A stretch of 64,000 nt of DNA. Source: Aestuariibacter sp. GS-14 (GTDB lineage: Bacteria; Pseudomonadota; Gammaproteobacteria; Enterobacterales; Alteromonadaceae). The notes beneath the pieces were generated by a model, which worked only from the letters and a program-made list of their open reading frames with translations, did no database searches and was not told the DNA's origin. This document shows, in pieces, positions 1 to 6,603 of the stretch (positions are counted from its first letter, which is position 1; every line of letters starts with the position of its first letter). The position numbers were made by a program, and so were the translations under genes. The stretch covers positions 1-64,000 of the forward strand of contig NZ_VHIP01000002.1 in assembly GCF_006494365.1 (NCBI RefSeq). Reading direction: 5' to 3'.

Positions 1-247
1 CCTCAGAGTGCGCGTCGTGATCTAAGTCGTTTTGACTCACTCTGAGAGGGCAAACTTCTATGCGAATTGGTATTACATAGCTACCGTAACTGGCGGGTTC
101 GCTAACGTGGCAGGTTTCACCCGTCAATATCGGATCGTCGACTTCACTCTCAACCCAGGTAGTGGCTGTTGCGTTTATGCTCAGCAACACCGCCAGATAA
201 CCCACCCCCAGGGGCTTTGTCCAGGGTAACAATGCTTTGCTTAGCAT
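1..247 (-). CDS. Truncated secreted protein of unknown function (N-terminal part)
   Basis: An open frame of 82 codons starts at ATG 247-245 and runs off the left edge without a stop. The first ~28 residues look like a signal peptide: MLSKALLPW, then a hydrophobic run ending INATA, with cleavage plausible after ATA. The mature part seen (TTWVESEVDDPILTGETCHV...) has two cysteines and is acidic. The start codon overlaps the stop of the anti-sigma gene, so the two are probably translationally coupled. It is the last visible gene of the TonB/sigma/anti-sigma unit, so an envelope role is an inference. I do not recognise a family. Confidence 0.6.
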   Translation of the reverse strand, partial: MLSKALLPWTKPLGVGYLAVLLSINATATTWVESEVDDPILTGETCHVSEPASYGSYVIPIRIEVCPLRVSQNDLDHDAHSE

Positions 248-807
248 AGGTTTTTCCTGCTTTGGGTAATTTGAATTAAGCGTCCCTGATCATCAAACAC
301 CAGCTCAACAAAATTACCAGCCATCAATTCAGCATCGGCGCGTTTTGTTTGCATCAGATCCTGCATGAGTTGGGGCGATACGGTGATTTTTTGATTATTA
401 CAGTCGGTAAACAGCCAGTTTCCTTCGTGTTTGGCCAACATGGCGTGCTTGGAGTGAAAGGCTTTCAGGGTTGCAAGGTTGTCGGTGTATTTTTGATTGT
501 ATACCATGAGTTTTTGCTGGTACTTACTGGCCTCAGGCAGTTCATTTTCGTAGCCGTGATAGGCAACGGCCACCTCCAGCCCATCCGTTACTGCTATAGG
601 GGCTTGTCTGACAACGCTGTTCATTGCATAAATGACTACCAGGCAGCACAGCGCGCCAGCCAACGCCATCCACTCTTTTCCGGGCAGATAAATACGCCAG
701 GAGAACGGTTGTTTGGCTTGATTGAGTACCTGCCTCTTAATGCGTCCCGGTGCCGGATATTGCTGCTTACTGCGTTCGTAAGCTTGTTTAAAATCGTTGT
801 CGTTCAT
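241..807 (-). CDS. Probable anti-sigma factor, single-pass membrane protein
   Basis: A protein of 188 residues starting at MNDNDFKQAYERSK. This ATG overlaps the sigma-factor stop as ATGA; an upstream ATG at 822 is possible but lies deeper in the sigma gene. About 45 hydrophilic cytoplasmic residues precede one membrane helix (near residues 47-66, WMALAGALCCLVVIYAM), and a ~120-residue outer domain follows. That topology and the position directly after an ECF sigma gene indicate an anti-sigma factor that would hold the sigma factor at the membrane. No zinc-binding HxxxCxxC motif of the ZAS type is visible, so the fold is not one I can name. The assignment rests mainly on context. Confidence 0.65.
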   Translation of the reverse strand: MNDNDFKQAYERSKQQYPAPGRIKRQVLNQAKQPFSWRIYLPGKEWMALAGALCCLVVIYAMNSVVRQAPIAVTDGLEVAVAYHGYENELPEASKYQQKLMVYNQKYTDNLATLKAFHSKHAMLAKHEGNWLFTDCNNQKITVSPQLMQDLMQTKRADAELMAGNFVELVFDDQGRLIQITQSRKNLC

Positions 808-1418
808 GCTGTTGGTTTCCACAGTTTACGCAGGTTATCGCGGGCGTAGCGCAGGCGGGTTTTAACGGTTTCCACCGGCACATTACATATGGTGGCGATA
901 TCCTGCAGACTGAAATCTTCCTGTTGCAGCGAGAAGGCTTCGCGCTGGGTAAAGGGCAATAGTTTTAAAGCCTGATGAAAGTCATCGCAGGGGGACGTTT
1001 CCTGATGATTATCGGGCAGGGTGTCAATATCATCGTCGTAGGTCCAGCGCTTGTTGCGGCGGATCTCATCAATCAGCATGCGATGACCAATGGTGAATAA
1101 CCAGGCCTGAAATTGCCCCTGCGCCTGATACAGTTGAGGTGATTCAATGAGCTTTAACCACACTTTCTGGGTAATGTCGGCAGCGGCGTTTGGATCGCTC
1201 ATTACCAGCAGGTAATAGTACAGCCGGTTTGCATGTTCATCGTACAAGGCTTCCAATGCCCGGTTGTCGCCCGTGGTTTGATATTGCCGCACCAGCGCAT
1301 CCGGGTTACTGGTGGCTGAGGCAGACAACGCCAATGCCGGCGCTGCCTCCTGTCCGGCTGCGGTGAGCCGGTTCTTAATTGTTGTCAGAAATCCTAATCT
1401 GGCTATTCCCATTGGCAC
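804..1418 (-). CDS. ECF-type RNA polymerase sigma factor
   Basis: A 204-residue sigma-70 family protein of the extracytoplasmic-function class. Region 2 lies near residues 55-110 (LYDEHANRLYYYLL, then AADITQKVWLKLIES and the -10 recognition part FQAWLFTIGHRMLIDEIRR). Region 4 lies near 145-200, ending in the helix-turn-helix LQDIATICNVPVETVKTRL. The ~45 N-terminal residues before region 2 are longer than usual and low in recognisable content, so an internal start is possible. It lies 5 bp after the TonB-like gene and overlaps the anti-sigma gene by 4 bp, so the three are almost certainly co-transcribed. The inducing signal is not evident. Confidence 0.85.
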   Translation of the reverse strand: MPMGIARLGFLTTIKNRLTAAGQEAAPALALSASATSNPDALVRQYQTTGDNRALEALYDEHANRLYYYLLVMSDPNAAADITQKVWLKLIESPQLYQAQGQFQAWLFTIGHRMLIDEIRRNKRWTYDDDIDTLPDNHQETSPCDDFHQALKLLPFTQREAFSLQQEDFSLQDIATICNVPVETVKTRLRYARDNLRKLWKPTA

Positions 1419-1423
1419 TGTCC

Positions 1424-2086
1424 TTATTGCTCTAACGCGAATGTCAGCATGACCTGTAAACCAGTTTGCGCTAAGGGAACACCTTTTTCAACCCGAGGCT
1501 GGTATTTCCATTTCGCCAGTGCTCGGCGCGCTTCGCGGTCGAATATGCGTTTAGGTTCGGCATCCAGGATGCTGATGTTCTCCACCGTGCCCTGCGGGGA
1601 TAAATCGAACGCCAGCTTTACCCAGCCTTCAATGCCATCGCGCGCGGCATCAGGCGGATAGCTGGGGTCAACTCGCACAATGGGGCGGGCCATCATATCC
1701 TGATTACCGTTGCCCATGGTGGTATTTATTGTGACTTCGGTATTTACCGTAACCGGATCGATAGTGAAATCCGTATTGGTTGGGCCAGGCTCTTGAGGCG
1801 GTATAGTAGGCTTGGATTCTGGCGCTTTTACCGGCTCTGGCATGGGCTTTATCTTGGGGCGTACCTGGATTTTGGATTCTTCCATATCAAACACAATATT
1901 TGTAAGTACCAGGTTTTCTGTTGGCGCGGGTAAATCAGCTTGTTGTTCAATGAGTTTGGCCATCACTACAAACAAACCAAACGTTAGCGCGCCTGCTAAG
2001 GCAATATTGGTCATCGTTTTCAGGCTGCCAGGGAAAACCAGCGTAGTGGAGGGTAACGCGTTGGGTGTTGCGATATTGGTTTGCAT
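1424..2086 (-). CDS. TonB-family energy-transducer-like protein
   Basis: A 220-residue inner-membrane-anchored protein. One N-terminal membrane helix (residues ~25-43, NIALAGALTFGLFVVMAKL) precedes a periplasmic linker rich in Pro, Glu and Lys (KPMPEPVKAPESKP). The C-terminal TonB domain (~135-220) contains YPPDAARDGIEGWVKLAFDL and the family's closing YQPR segment. TonB proteins couple the proton-motive force to outer-membrane receptors, but no ExbB/ExbD or receptor gene is nearby. AAGGAG stands 7 bases before the ATG. It opens the operon with the ECF sigma and anti-sigma genes, an arrangement that suggests the TonB-like protein takes part in, or is controlled by, envelope signalling. Confidence 0.85.
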   Translation of the reverse strand: MQTNIATPNALPSTTLVFPGSLKTMTNIALAGALTFGLFVVMAKLIEQQADLPAPTENLVLTNIVFDMEESKIQVRPKIKPMPEPVKAPESKPTIPPQEPGPTNTDFTIDPVTVNTEVTINTTMGNGNQDMMARPIVRVDPSYPPDAARDGIEGWVKLAFDLSPQGTVENISILDAEPKRIFDREARRALAKWKYQPRVEKGVPLAQTGLQVMLTFALEQ

Positions 2087-2206
2087 GCGAAGCTCCTTAT
2101 TATTAGGGCGAAGCGGTGCATGTAATGGTTAACTGAACATTGTCACTGTACCGCCTCTTCATATGCATAACGACTGAGGCGGCAGGATGGGGTGAATTTA
2201 TTTACA

Positions 2207-3079
2207 TTATTTTTCAGCTGTCAAATAATACAGCAGCATGGCTTTCACAAATGCCTGACAATCCTTGGCGGTAGAGGGGTCATAATGCCCGCCGTTGGTC
2301 AGATTGTTGGAGAGCACCCTAATACCCACAAAAGGCACGCCGTAGGCATCTGCAATTTGTGCCGCAGCGGCGGTTTCCATTTCCTCGGTACTGGTACCAA
2401 ACTGGTCATGTAGCCAGGCTATGCGATCCAATTCATTGTTCCAGAAGTTACCGCTGGCGATGGTACCTTCAACTACCTTGCCGCGCATATAGTGTTGTTT
2501 AACCGCGTGTGCGGCGGCGATTAATTCGGGTGAGCCCAGGTAGTAACGAATACGCTCGGCATCTTTGGCAGAATCGCCTTCCCCCGCACTGCCGGAAGAT
2601 GCCAGTAAATCCATCGGTAACCAGGTTAATGGCGCAGAGCCTTCACCTTTGGCTCGAAATGGCGTTTTGAAGTTACTGGCGTTCACCGCGCGTTTACCAA
2701 TAACAATATCGCCCACTTTCAGGCTGGGATCGTGACCACCAGACGTTCCCTGATTAATTATGGCACGCGGTCTGTAGCGCTCTATACCAATTGCCGTCGC
2801 AGCTGCGGTGTTTTCCAGTCCTTTACCGGTTTGTGCTACAACAATGGGATAACCGTTTAACGTACCCAGATAAAACGTGGCGTGCCCGGATTTTTCCGTG
2901 CGTACGTTTTCCAGCAAACTGGCAAAATATTCAGCTTCAATTGGCATGGGGCCCTGAATCATCACCGGTGCTTGAGTGGGTGGCGAGGCAGGAATGGCGA
3001 CGTGTCTGAAATCACCTGCTTGCGACAAGGTTGTGACAAGTAGCGAAGTGAATGTAACTAGCCAGCGTGATATTGTCAT
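2207..3079 (-). CDS. Exported MTA/SAH nucleosidase-like purine nucleoside hydrolase
   Basis: A 290-residue phosphorylase-superfamily protein. A signal peptide (MTISRWLVTFTSLLVTTLSQA, about 21 residues) precedes the nucleosidase fold, whereas the classical MTA/SAH nucleosidase is cytosolic and ~230 residues long. Conserved parts include INQGTSGG near 109-115, Glu48 (matches Glu12 of the E. coli enzyme) and METAA with Glu235 (matches Glu174). The residue matching catalytic Asp197 is Asn258 (RVLSNN). An Asn there is typical of enzymes acting on 6-oxopurines, so the substrate may be inosine- or guanosine-like rather than methylthioadenosine. The Nramp-like transporter gene ends only 4 bp upstream, suggesting a two-gene unit. 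Confidence 0.75.
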   Translation of the reverse strand: MTISRWLVTFTSLLVTTLSQAGDFRHVAIPASPPTQAPVMIQGPMPIEAEYFASLLENVRTEKSGHATFYLGTLNGYPIVVAQTGKGLENTAAATAIGIERYRPRAIINQGTSGGHDPSLKVGDIVIGKRAVNASNFKTPFRAKGEGSAPLTWLPMDLLASSGSAGEGDSAKDAERIRYYLGSPELIAAAHAVKQHYMRGKVVEGTIASGNFWNNELDRIAWLHDQFGTSTEEMETAAAAQIADAYGVPFVGIRVLSNNLTNGGHYDPSTAKDCQAFVKAMLLYYLTAEK

Positions 3080-3083
3080 AGCG

Positions 3084-4358
3084 TTACAGCATCCATTTCC
3101 AAAAAATAAAAACGGCTAAGAAGCCAAATAGGTAAACGAGTCCAGCCCGGCTTAACCACAACAGGATTTTTCCGCCACTGAGTTCAGGAGGCAAGTTTGC
3201 CCGCTGAACCAGCCTGTAGTTAAGCCATGCGAACATGGGCGTGGTAACAAAAGCCAGTGTCATGGCAAAGCCCAGCATGGTGAGTAATGCAGACTGGAAA
3301 AATAACACAATAGCGAAACTCATCACCGACACCCAGATCAACCAGCCCACATAGATGTTTTCCGGGATGTCTGACTTTCCCTTCAGCAAACTATGGCATT
3401 CGGCCAATGCGCGTGAATAACCGTCGTAAACGGTAATGGCTGAGCCAAAAATACATAAAAATGCAACCACAGCAATAAGGTAACGAGACCACTCACCAAT
3501 GGTGGATGCATATAAATTAACCAGTTGTTGCGAAAAGCCAATGCCGCCAGTGGCAAGTTGCTCGCCACTGCCATGCAACACCAGTGCGCCCAGAGCCAAA
3601 AATACCAGTGCAAGCAAAAGGGTAACAAAATAGCCAAGGTTGAAGTCAAATAATGCTGACGAAGCTGTTACCTGTTGTTCCTGGCATTGTTGCTTTAACC
3701 ACAGGGAAGTGATCCCAGAAATTTCAATAGGCGCAGGCATCCAGCCCATGGTGACGACTAAAAAGCCAATGGCAGCCAGAGTCCAGGGGGAAGGCGATTC
3801 AAAGCCTGCCGGCGCAACCGGTCCTTGTTGCCAGGCAATTAGCGTGGCGCTTACAGTTGCAATTAGCAGTGCAACCATAATGAATTTAGCAACCTGGTTG
3901 AGCAAATGGTAATGCCCGGCTATCAACACCAGTAACATGGCGGCTAGCAGGCCACCTGCGATCACCGGTAATGGCAGGCTAAACGGTAAAAATAAACTAA
4001 ACAAACTGGCAGAAAACAACAGCAATGCCGCCGCATTCACAAACGACACCAAAGCATTTAAAGCAAAACTGGTAAGCAGATACGGTTTGCCCATGTGTGC
4101 ATAGCCCGTTTGCAATGTTTGTTGTGTGGCGATGGTGTAACTTACTCCCGCTCGAAAAAACGGATACTTAAACACGTTAACCGCCAGTATTAGCAAGGCG
4201 AGTTGCCAGCCGAATTGTGCTCCTGCCTGAGTTGATGCAACTAAATGACTGCCGCCAATGGCTGCGGTAGCCATCAGAATACCCGGGCCAAGACGTTGAA
4301 TAAGTAGTTTAAGACGATAAAAGCGGTTTTCTGATACCGAGTGCTGTTCCACGAGCAT
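3084..4358 (-). CDS. Divergent Nramp-fold membrane transporter
   Basis: I take the start at ATG 4358 (MLVEQHSVSENRFYRL), giving 424 residues. The frame is open 54 codons further upstream, but that extra segment is not Nramp-like. About 11 hydrophobic helices follow. The N-terminal GPGILMATAA and QAGAQFG segments align with the first helix of Nramp metal transporters, yet the metal-binding DPGN is replaced by GGSH (residues 35-38). The helix-6 MPH motif reads MPAP (207-210). Classical Mn2+/Fe2+ coordination is therefore unlikely and the substrate is unknown. It lies immediately upstream of the exported nucleosidase on the same strand. Confidence 0.75.
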   Translation of the reverse strand: MLVEQHSVSENRFYRLKLLIQRLGPGILMATAAIGGSHLVASTQAGAQFGWQLALLILAVNVFKYPFFRAGVSYTIATQQTLQTGYAHMGKPYLLTSFALNALVSFVNAAALLLFSASLFSLFLPFSLPLPVIAGGLLAAMLLVLIAGHYHLLNQVAKFIMVALLIATVSATLIAWQQGPVAPAGFESPSPWTLAAIGFLVVTMGWMPAPIEISGITSLWLKQQCQEQQVTASSALFDFNLGYFVTLLLALVFLALGALVLHGSGEQLATGGIGFSQQLVNLYASTIGEWSRYLIAVVAFLCIFGSAITVYDGYSRALAECHSLLKGKSDIPENIYVGWLIWVSVMSFAIVLFFQSALLTMLGFAMTLAFVTTPMFAWLNYRLVQRANLPPELSGGKILLWLSRAGLVYLFGFLAVFIFWKWML

Positions 4359-4514
4359 TCCTGCGAAGACGTAAATACAATAGTGCAACCAGTGTATCCT
4401 AACTATCTGAGGAATAAGAGAAGATTTCCATGTAATTACAGTCAATCCTGAAATAAAAATACTGGGATGACATTTTCCGGTGCACTTAAACAACTTTTTT
4501 CCGCCGACCTTTAA

Positions 4515-4595
4515 TCGCACATAGTCATACAGTTTTCCCTACAATCGCAGTTTAAAGCCGGTAAAACGACTCAGCGAGAACTTATTGATGAGTAA
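4515..4595 (+). pseudogene. yefM: C-terminal remnant of a YefM/Axe-type antitoxin
   Basis: A reading frame that is open for only 26 codons ends in KAGKTTQRELIDE followed by TAA at 4593-4595. This tail is characteristic of YefM-family antitoxins, and its stop overlaps the YoeB start codon (4588) by 8 bp, as in intact yefM-yoeB pairs. Upstream the frame is closed by TAA at 4512 and no DNA-binding N-terminal half is visible in any plus-strand frame. Just before the readable tail, a 2-base deletion relative to the usual SIAQYKAGK stretch would explain the loss of similarity. The antitoxin gene therefore looks destroyed by deletion. Confidence 0.7.
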
Positions 4596-4851
4596 CAGGT
4601 TGTTATCATGGACTGATGAAGCCTGGAATAGTTATGTCTATTGGCAGACACAAGACAAGAAGACCCTAAAACGGATTAACAAACTCATGGCCGATGTTCG
4701 GCGCTCACCTTTTGATGGGATCGATAAACCCGAACCCCTTAAAGAAAGTCTGTCGGGATTCTGGTCTCGCCGAATAGATGATACTAATAGGCTGGTATAT
4801 GCCGTGGACGATTCAGCAATAACGGTTATTTCGTGTCGCTATCATTATTAG
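4588..4851 (+). CDS. yoeB: YoeB-family mRNA interferase toxin (antitoxin gene lost)
   Basis: An 87-residue Txe/YoeB-family toxin, full length (E. coli YoeB has 84). YoeB cleaves mRNA in the ribosomal A site. The active-site residues are all present with a constant offset of three from the E. coli numbering: Glu49 (KPEPLK), Arg68 (RLVYAV), His86 and Tyr87 (C-terminal RYHY). The start is ATG 4588, overlapping the antitoxin remnant; a TTG at 4585 is less likely. No intact antitoxin gene is visible beside it, so it is either silent, neutralised by an antitoxin encoded elsewhere, or weakened by changes not evident here. Confidence 0.88.
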   Translation: MSNRLLSWTDEAWNSYVYWQTQDKKTLKRINKLMADVRRSPFDGIDKPEPLKESLSGFWSRRIDDTNRLVYAVDDSAITVISCRYHY

Positions 4852-4962
4852 CCCATGGCCTGCGTTAGCACCGACTGTACACCAGCCCAATATTTCACCC
4901 ACTCGCTTCATCCATAATTGAACCACTCGAAGTTTGATGCAATAAAACGTAATTGGTATAGC

Positions 4963-5889
4963 ATGGCGGGGTATTTTTTCTGCTGGCTTTTTTATATGTT
5001 ACCGCCTCTATTACTTCTGATTGCCACTATGTTGTGGGGAAGTTCGTTTATCGCACTCAAAATCGCATTTACAGACTATTCACCTATGTGGGTGATATTT
5101 CTCAGAATGGCAGTAGCCAGTGTGTGCTTTTTATTCATGTACAAAGGCCTGAAAAAATTTCAGTACCGGGCAGGAGACTGGAAGTTACTCTTGCTAATGT
5201 CGTTGGCAGAACCCTGTTTATATTTTATTTTTGAAGCCATGGCATTGCAGCACACCTCGGCCGCGCAGGCTGGTATGGTCACTGCGGTGTTGCCTCCGTT
5301 AGCTGCTGGGCTGGCGTTTATTTTTTTAAAGGAAAGGATCACCGGTGTCGCCTTATTGGGCTTCCTGACCGCTTTTATTGGTTTGGTATGGTTGAGTCTG
5401 GCTGCAGAGGAAAATGAGCATGCCAGCAATCCAATACTCGGCAATGCACTGGAATTCGCAGCAATGGCATGTTCTGCCGTCTATTGCGTATGTCTAAAAA
5501 AGCTATCAGAGCGATATTCTCCCGTCACCCTGACGTCCCTTCAGGCATTCTCAGGCACCGTGTTCTTTCTGCCGTTGGCGCTGATGCAGGATACTCCTGA
5601 CTTTACCTTAGGGCCGGCGCTGACTGCGATCGTGTTTCTTGGTGTGTTTGTAACCTTGGGCGCTTATTTACTCTACAATATCGCTATCGCCAGAATGGAC
5701 CTTAGCAAAGCGACTATCTTCAGTAACCTGATACCGGTTTACACCATTATATTCGCTTACTGGTTGCTGGATGAAAGCCTGACGGGCAGTCAACTGGCGG
5801 CTTGTGGGCTCATTATGTCTGGTGTTGTATTAGGGCAGTCACGACGAAAGCACTTGCCCGTTGATACCATGGCGGCGATGCCAGATTAG
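4963..5889 (+). CDS. DMT-superfamily EamA-type transporter
   Basis: A 308-residue inner-membrane protein with about ten hydrophobic helices in two EamA repeats (roughly residues 10-140 and 155-290). The first repeat begins with the typical LLLLIATMLWGSSFIALK. Members export amino acids or other small metabolites; the substrate cannot be read from sequence. I chose ATG 4963; ATG 4996 is equally plausible because neither has a clear ribosome-binding site, and a TTG at 4918 is unlikely. It stands alone, ending in a shared hairpin terminator with the convergent ibpA gene. Confidence 0.8.
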   Translation: MAGYFFCWLFYMLPPLLLLIATMLWGSSFIALKIAFTDYSPMWVIFLRMAVASVCFLFMYKGLKKFQYRAGDWKLLLLMSLAEPCLYFIFEAMALQHTSAAQAGMVTAVLPPLAAGLAFIFLKERITGVALLGFLTAFIGLVWLSLAAEENEHASNPILGNALEFAAMACSAVYCVCLKKLSERYSPVTLTSLQAFSGTVFFLPLALMQDTPDFTLGPALTAIVFLGVFVTLGAYLLYNIAIARMDLSKATIFSNLIPVYTIIFAYWLLDESLTGSQLAACGLIMSGVVLGQSRRKHLPVDTMAAMPD

Positions 5890-5908
5890 GTATAGTGGTA
5901 ATATGAAA

Positions 5909-5931
5909 AACGGCGCACAGAGTGCGCCGTT
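5909..5931. terminator. Bidirectional hairpin between the EamA transporter and ibpA
   Basis: A perfect 10-bp inverted repeat (AACGGCGCAC / GTGCGCCGTT) with a 3-base loop, sitting between two convergent genes. The arms end in AA/TT, giving a short U tract in each direction. Confidence 0.75.
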
Positions 5932-5948
5932 AATCATGTAATGCTTAA

Positions 5949-6398
5949 CTATTGTTTGTTTTCCAGCAAGGTTCGGCCGATTTCAATCTGCCGCGGCTTT
6001 TTCTCTTCCGGAATTTCTCTTACCAGATCGATGTTCAGCAAGCCATGTTCAAGTTCTGCTGCGGCCACGTTTACGTGATCGCCTAAGTGGAACTTGCGCT
6101 CAAAGCTGCGTTCAGAAATACCCTTGTGCAAGAATTCGCGCTTGGTGTCGTCCTGGGCCTCTTCTGGCTTTTTGCCGGTAATGGTTAACGAGTTGTCCAG
6201 TACTTCAATGGTGACATCGTCTTTGCTAAAACCCGCAATTGCCATGGTTATTCGGTATTTATCCTCGCCCAACAATTCAATGTTGTAAGGGGGATAGGTG
6301 GTTTGGCTGCCGTTTTGTGATGCCGCATCAATCATTGATGCCAAACGGTCAAAACCAATAAATGAACGGTAAAGTGGAGATAGATCGATAGTACGCAT
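5949..6398 (-). CDS. ibpA: Small heat-shock protein, IbpA/Hsp20 family
   Basis: A 149-residue small heat-shock chaperone that binds unfolding proteins and holds them for refolding by DnaK/ClpB. It starts with the IbpA hallmark MRTIDLSPLYRSFIGFDRL. The alpha-crystallin domain spans about residues 38-128 (YPPYNIELLGEDKYRI ... ERSFERKFHLGD), and the C-terminal tail carries the IEI oligomerisation motif (RQIEIGRTL). ATG 6398 has GAGGAT 8 bases upstream; the open frame's earlier ATG codons would lack a usable Shine-Dalgarno. Expression is probably controlled at two levels, by a sigma32-like promoter and a ROSE-like RNA hairpin. Confidence 0.93.
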   Translation of the reverse strand: MRTIDLSPLYRSFIGFDRLASMIDAASQNGSQTTYPPYNIELLGEDKYRITMAIAGFSKDDVTIEVLDNSLTITGKKPEEAQDDTKREFLHKGISERSFERKFHLGDHVNVAAAELEHGLLNIDLVREIPEEKKPRQIEIGRTLLENKQ

Positions 6399-6402
6399 AG
6401 TC

Positions 6403-6425
6403 ATATCCTCAAAATTAAGCAATAT
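6403..6425 (-). promoter_or_regulatory. ROSE-like RNA thermometer hairpin covering the ibpA ribosome-binding site
   Basis: In the leader RNA, AUAUUGCU (6425-6418) faces GAGGAUAU (6410-6403) across a 7-base loop. Pairing runs A-U, U-A, A-U, U-A, U-G and then a G-G mismatch, the arrangement reported for ROSE elements, where UUGCU masks the Shine-Dalgarno at low temperature. The position, directly before an ibpA start codon, is the classical one. Confidence 0.7.
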
Positions 6426-6495
6426 GGTTTTCAATAAGTTGCCCCGCGTTGCGGCGGCAGATTCACCGGTCTTTTATTAAGCCCCGGCAATACTT

Positions 6496-6524
6496 AATGT
6501 GGGAATGCGCAGGTTGAATTCAAG
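6496..6524 (-). promoter_or_regulatory. Sigma32-like heat-shock promoter of ibpA
   Basis: On the minus strand CTTGAA (6524-6519) is followed after 15 bases by CCCACATT (6503-6496), close to the sigma32 consensus CTTGAAA / CCCCATNT. The implied transcript has a leader of roughly 90 bases carrying the thermometer hairpin. Confidence 0.6.
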
Positions 6525-6603
6525 TGAGAAAATCGAAATTTTTTTAAAATTTTATTCAGACAGCAGGGAAATCCGGCGTTTCCCCGCTGAACTAAAAAGG
6601 GCA

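Noticed and set aside
2151-2182. Inverted repeat CCGCCTC / GAGGCGG after the nucleosidase gene as a terminator
   Set aside because: The stem is only 7 bp with an 18-base loop and there is no U tract on the minus strand.
4359-4514. A possible N-terminal half of the YefM antitoxin upstream of the remnant
   Set aside because: I read the three plus-strand frames and found several stops and no YefM-like DNA-binding sequence.
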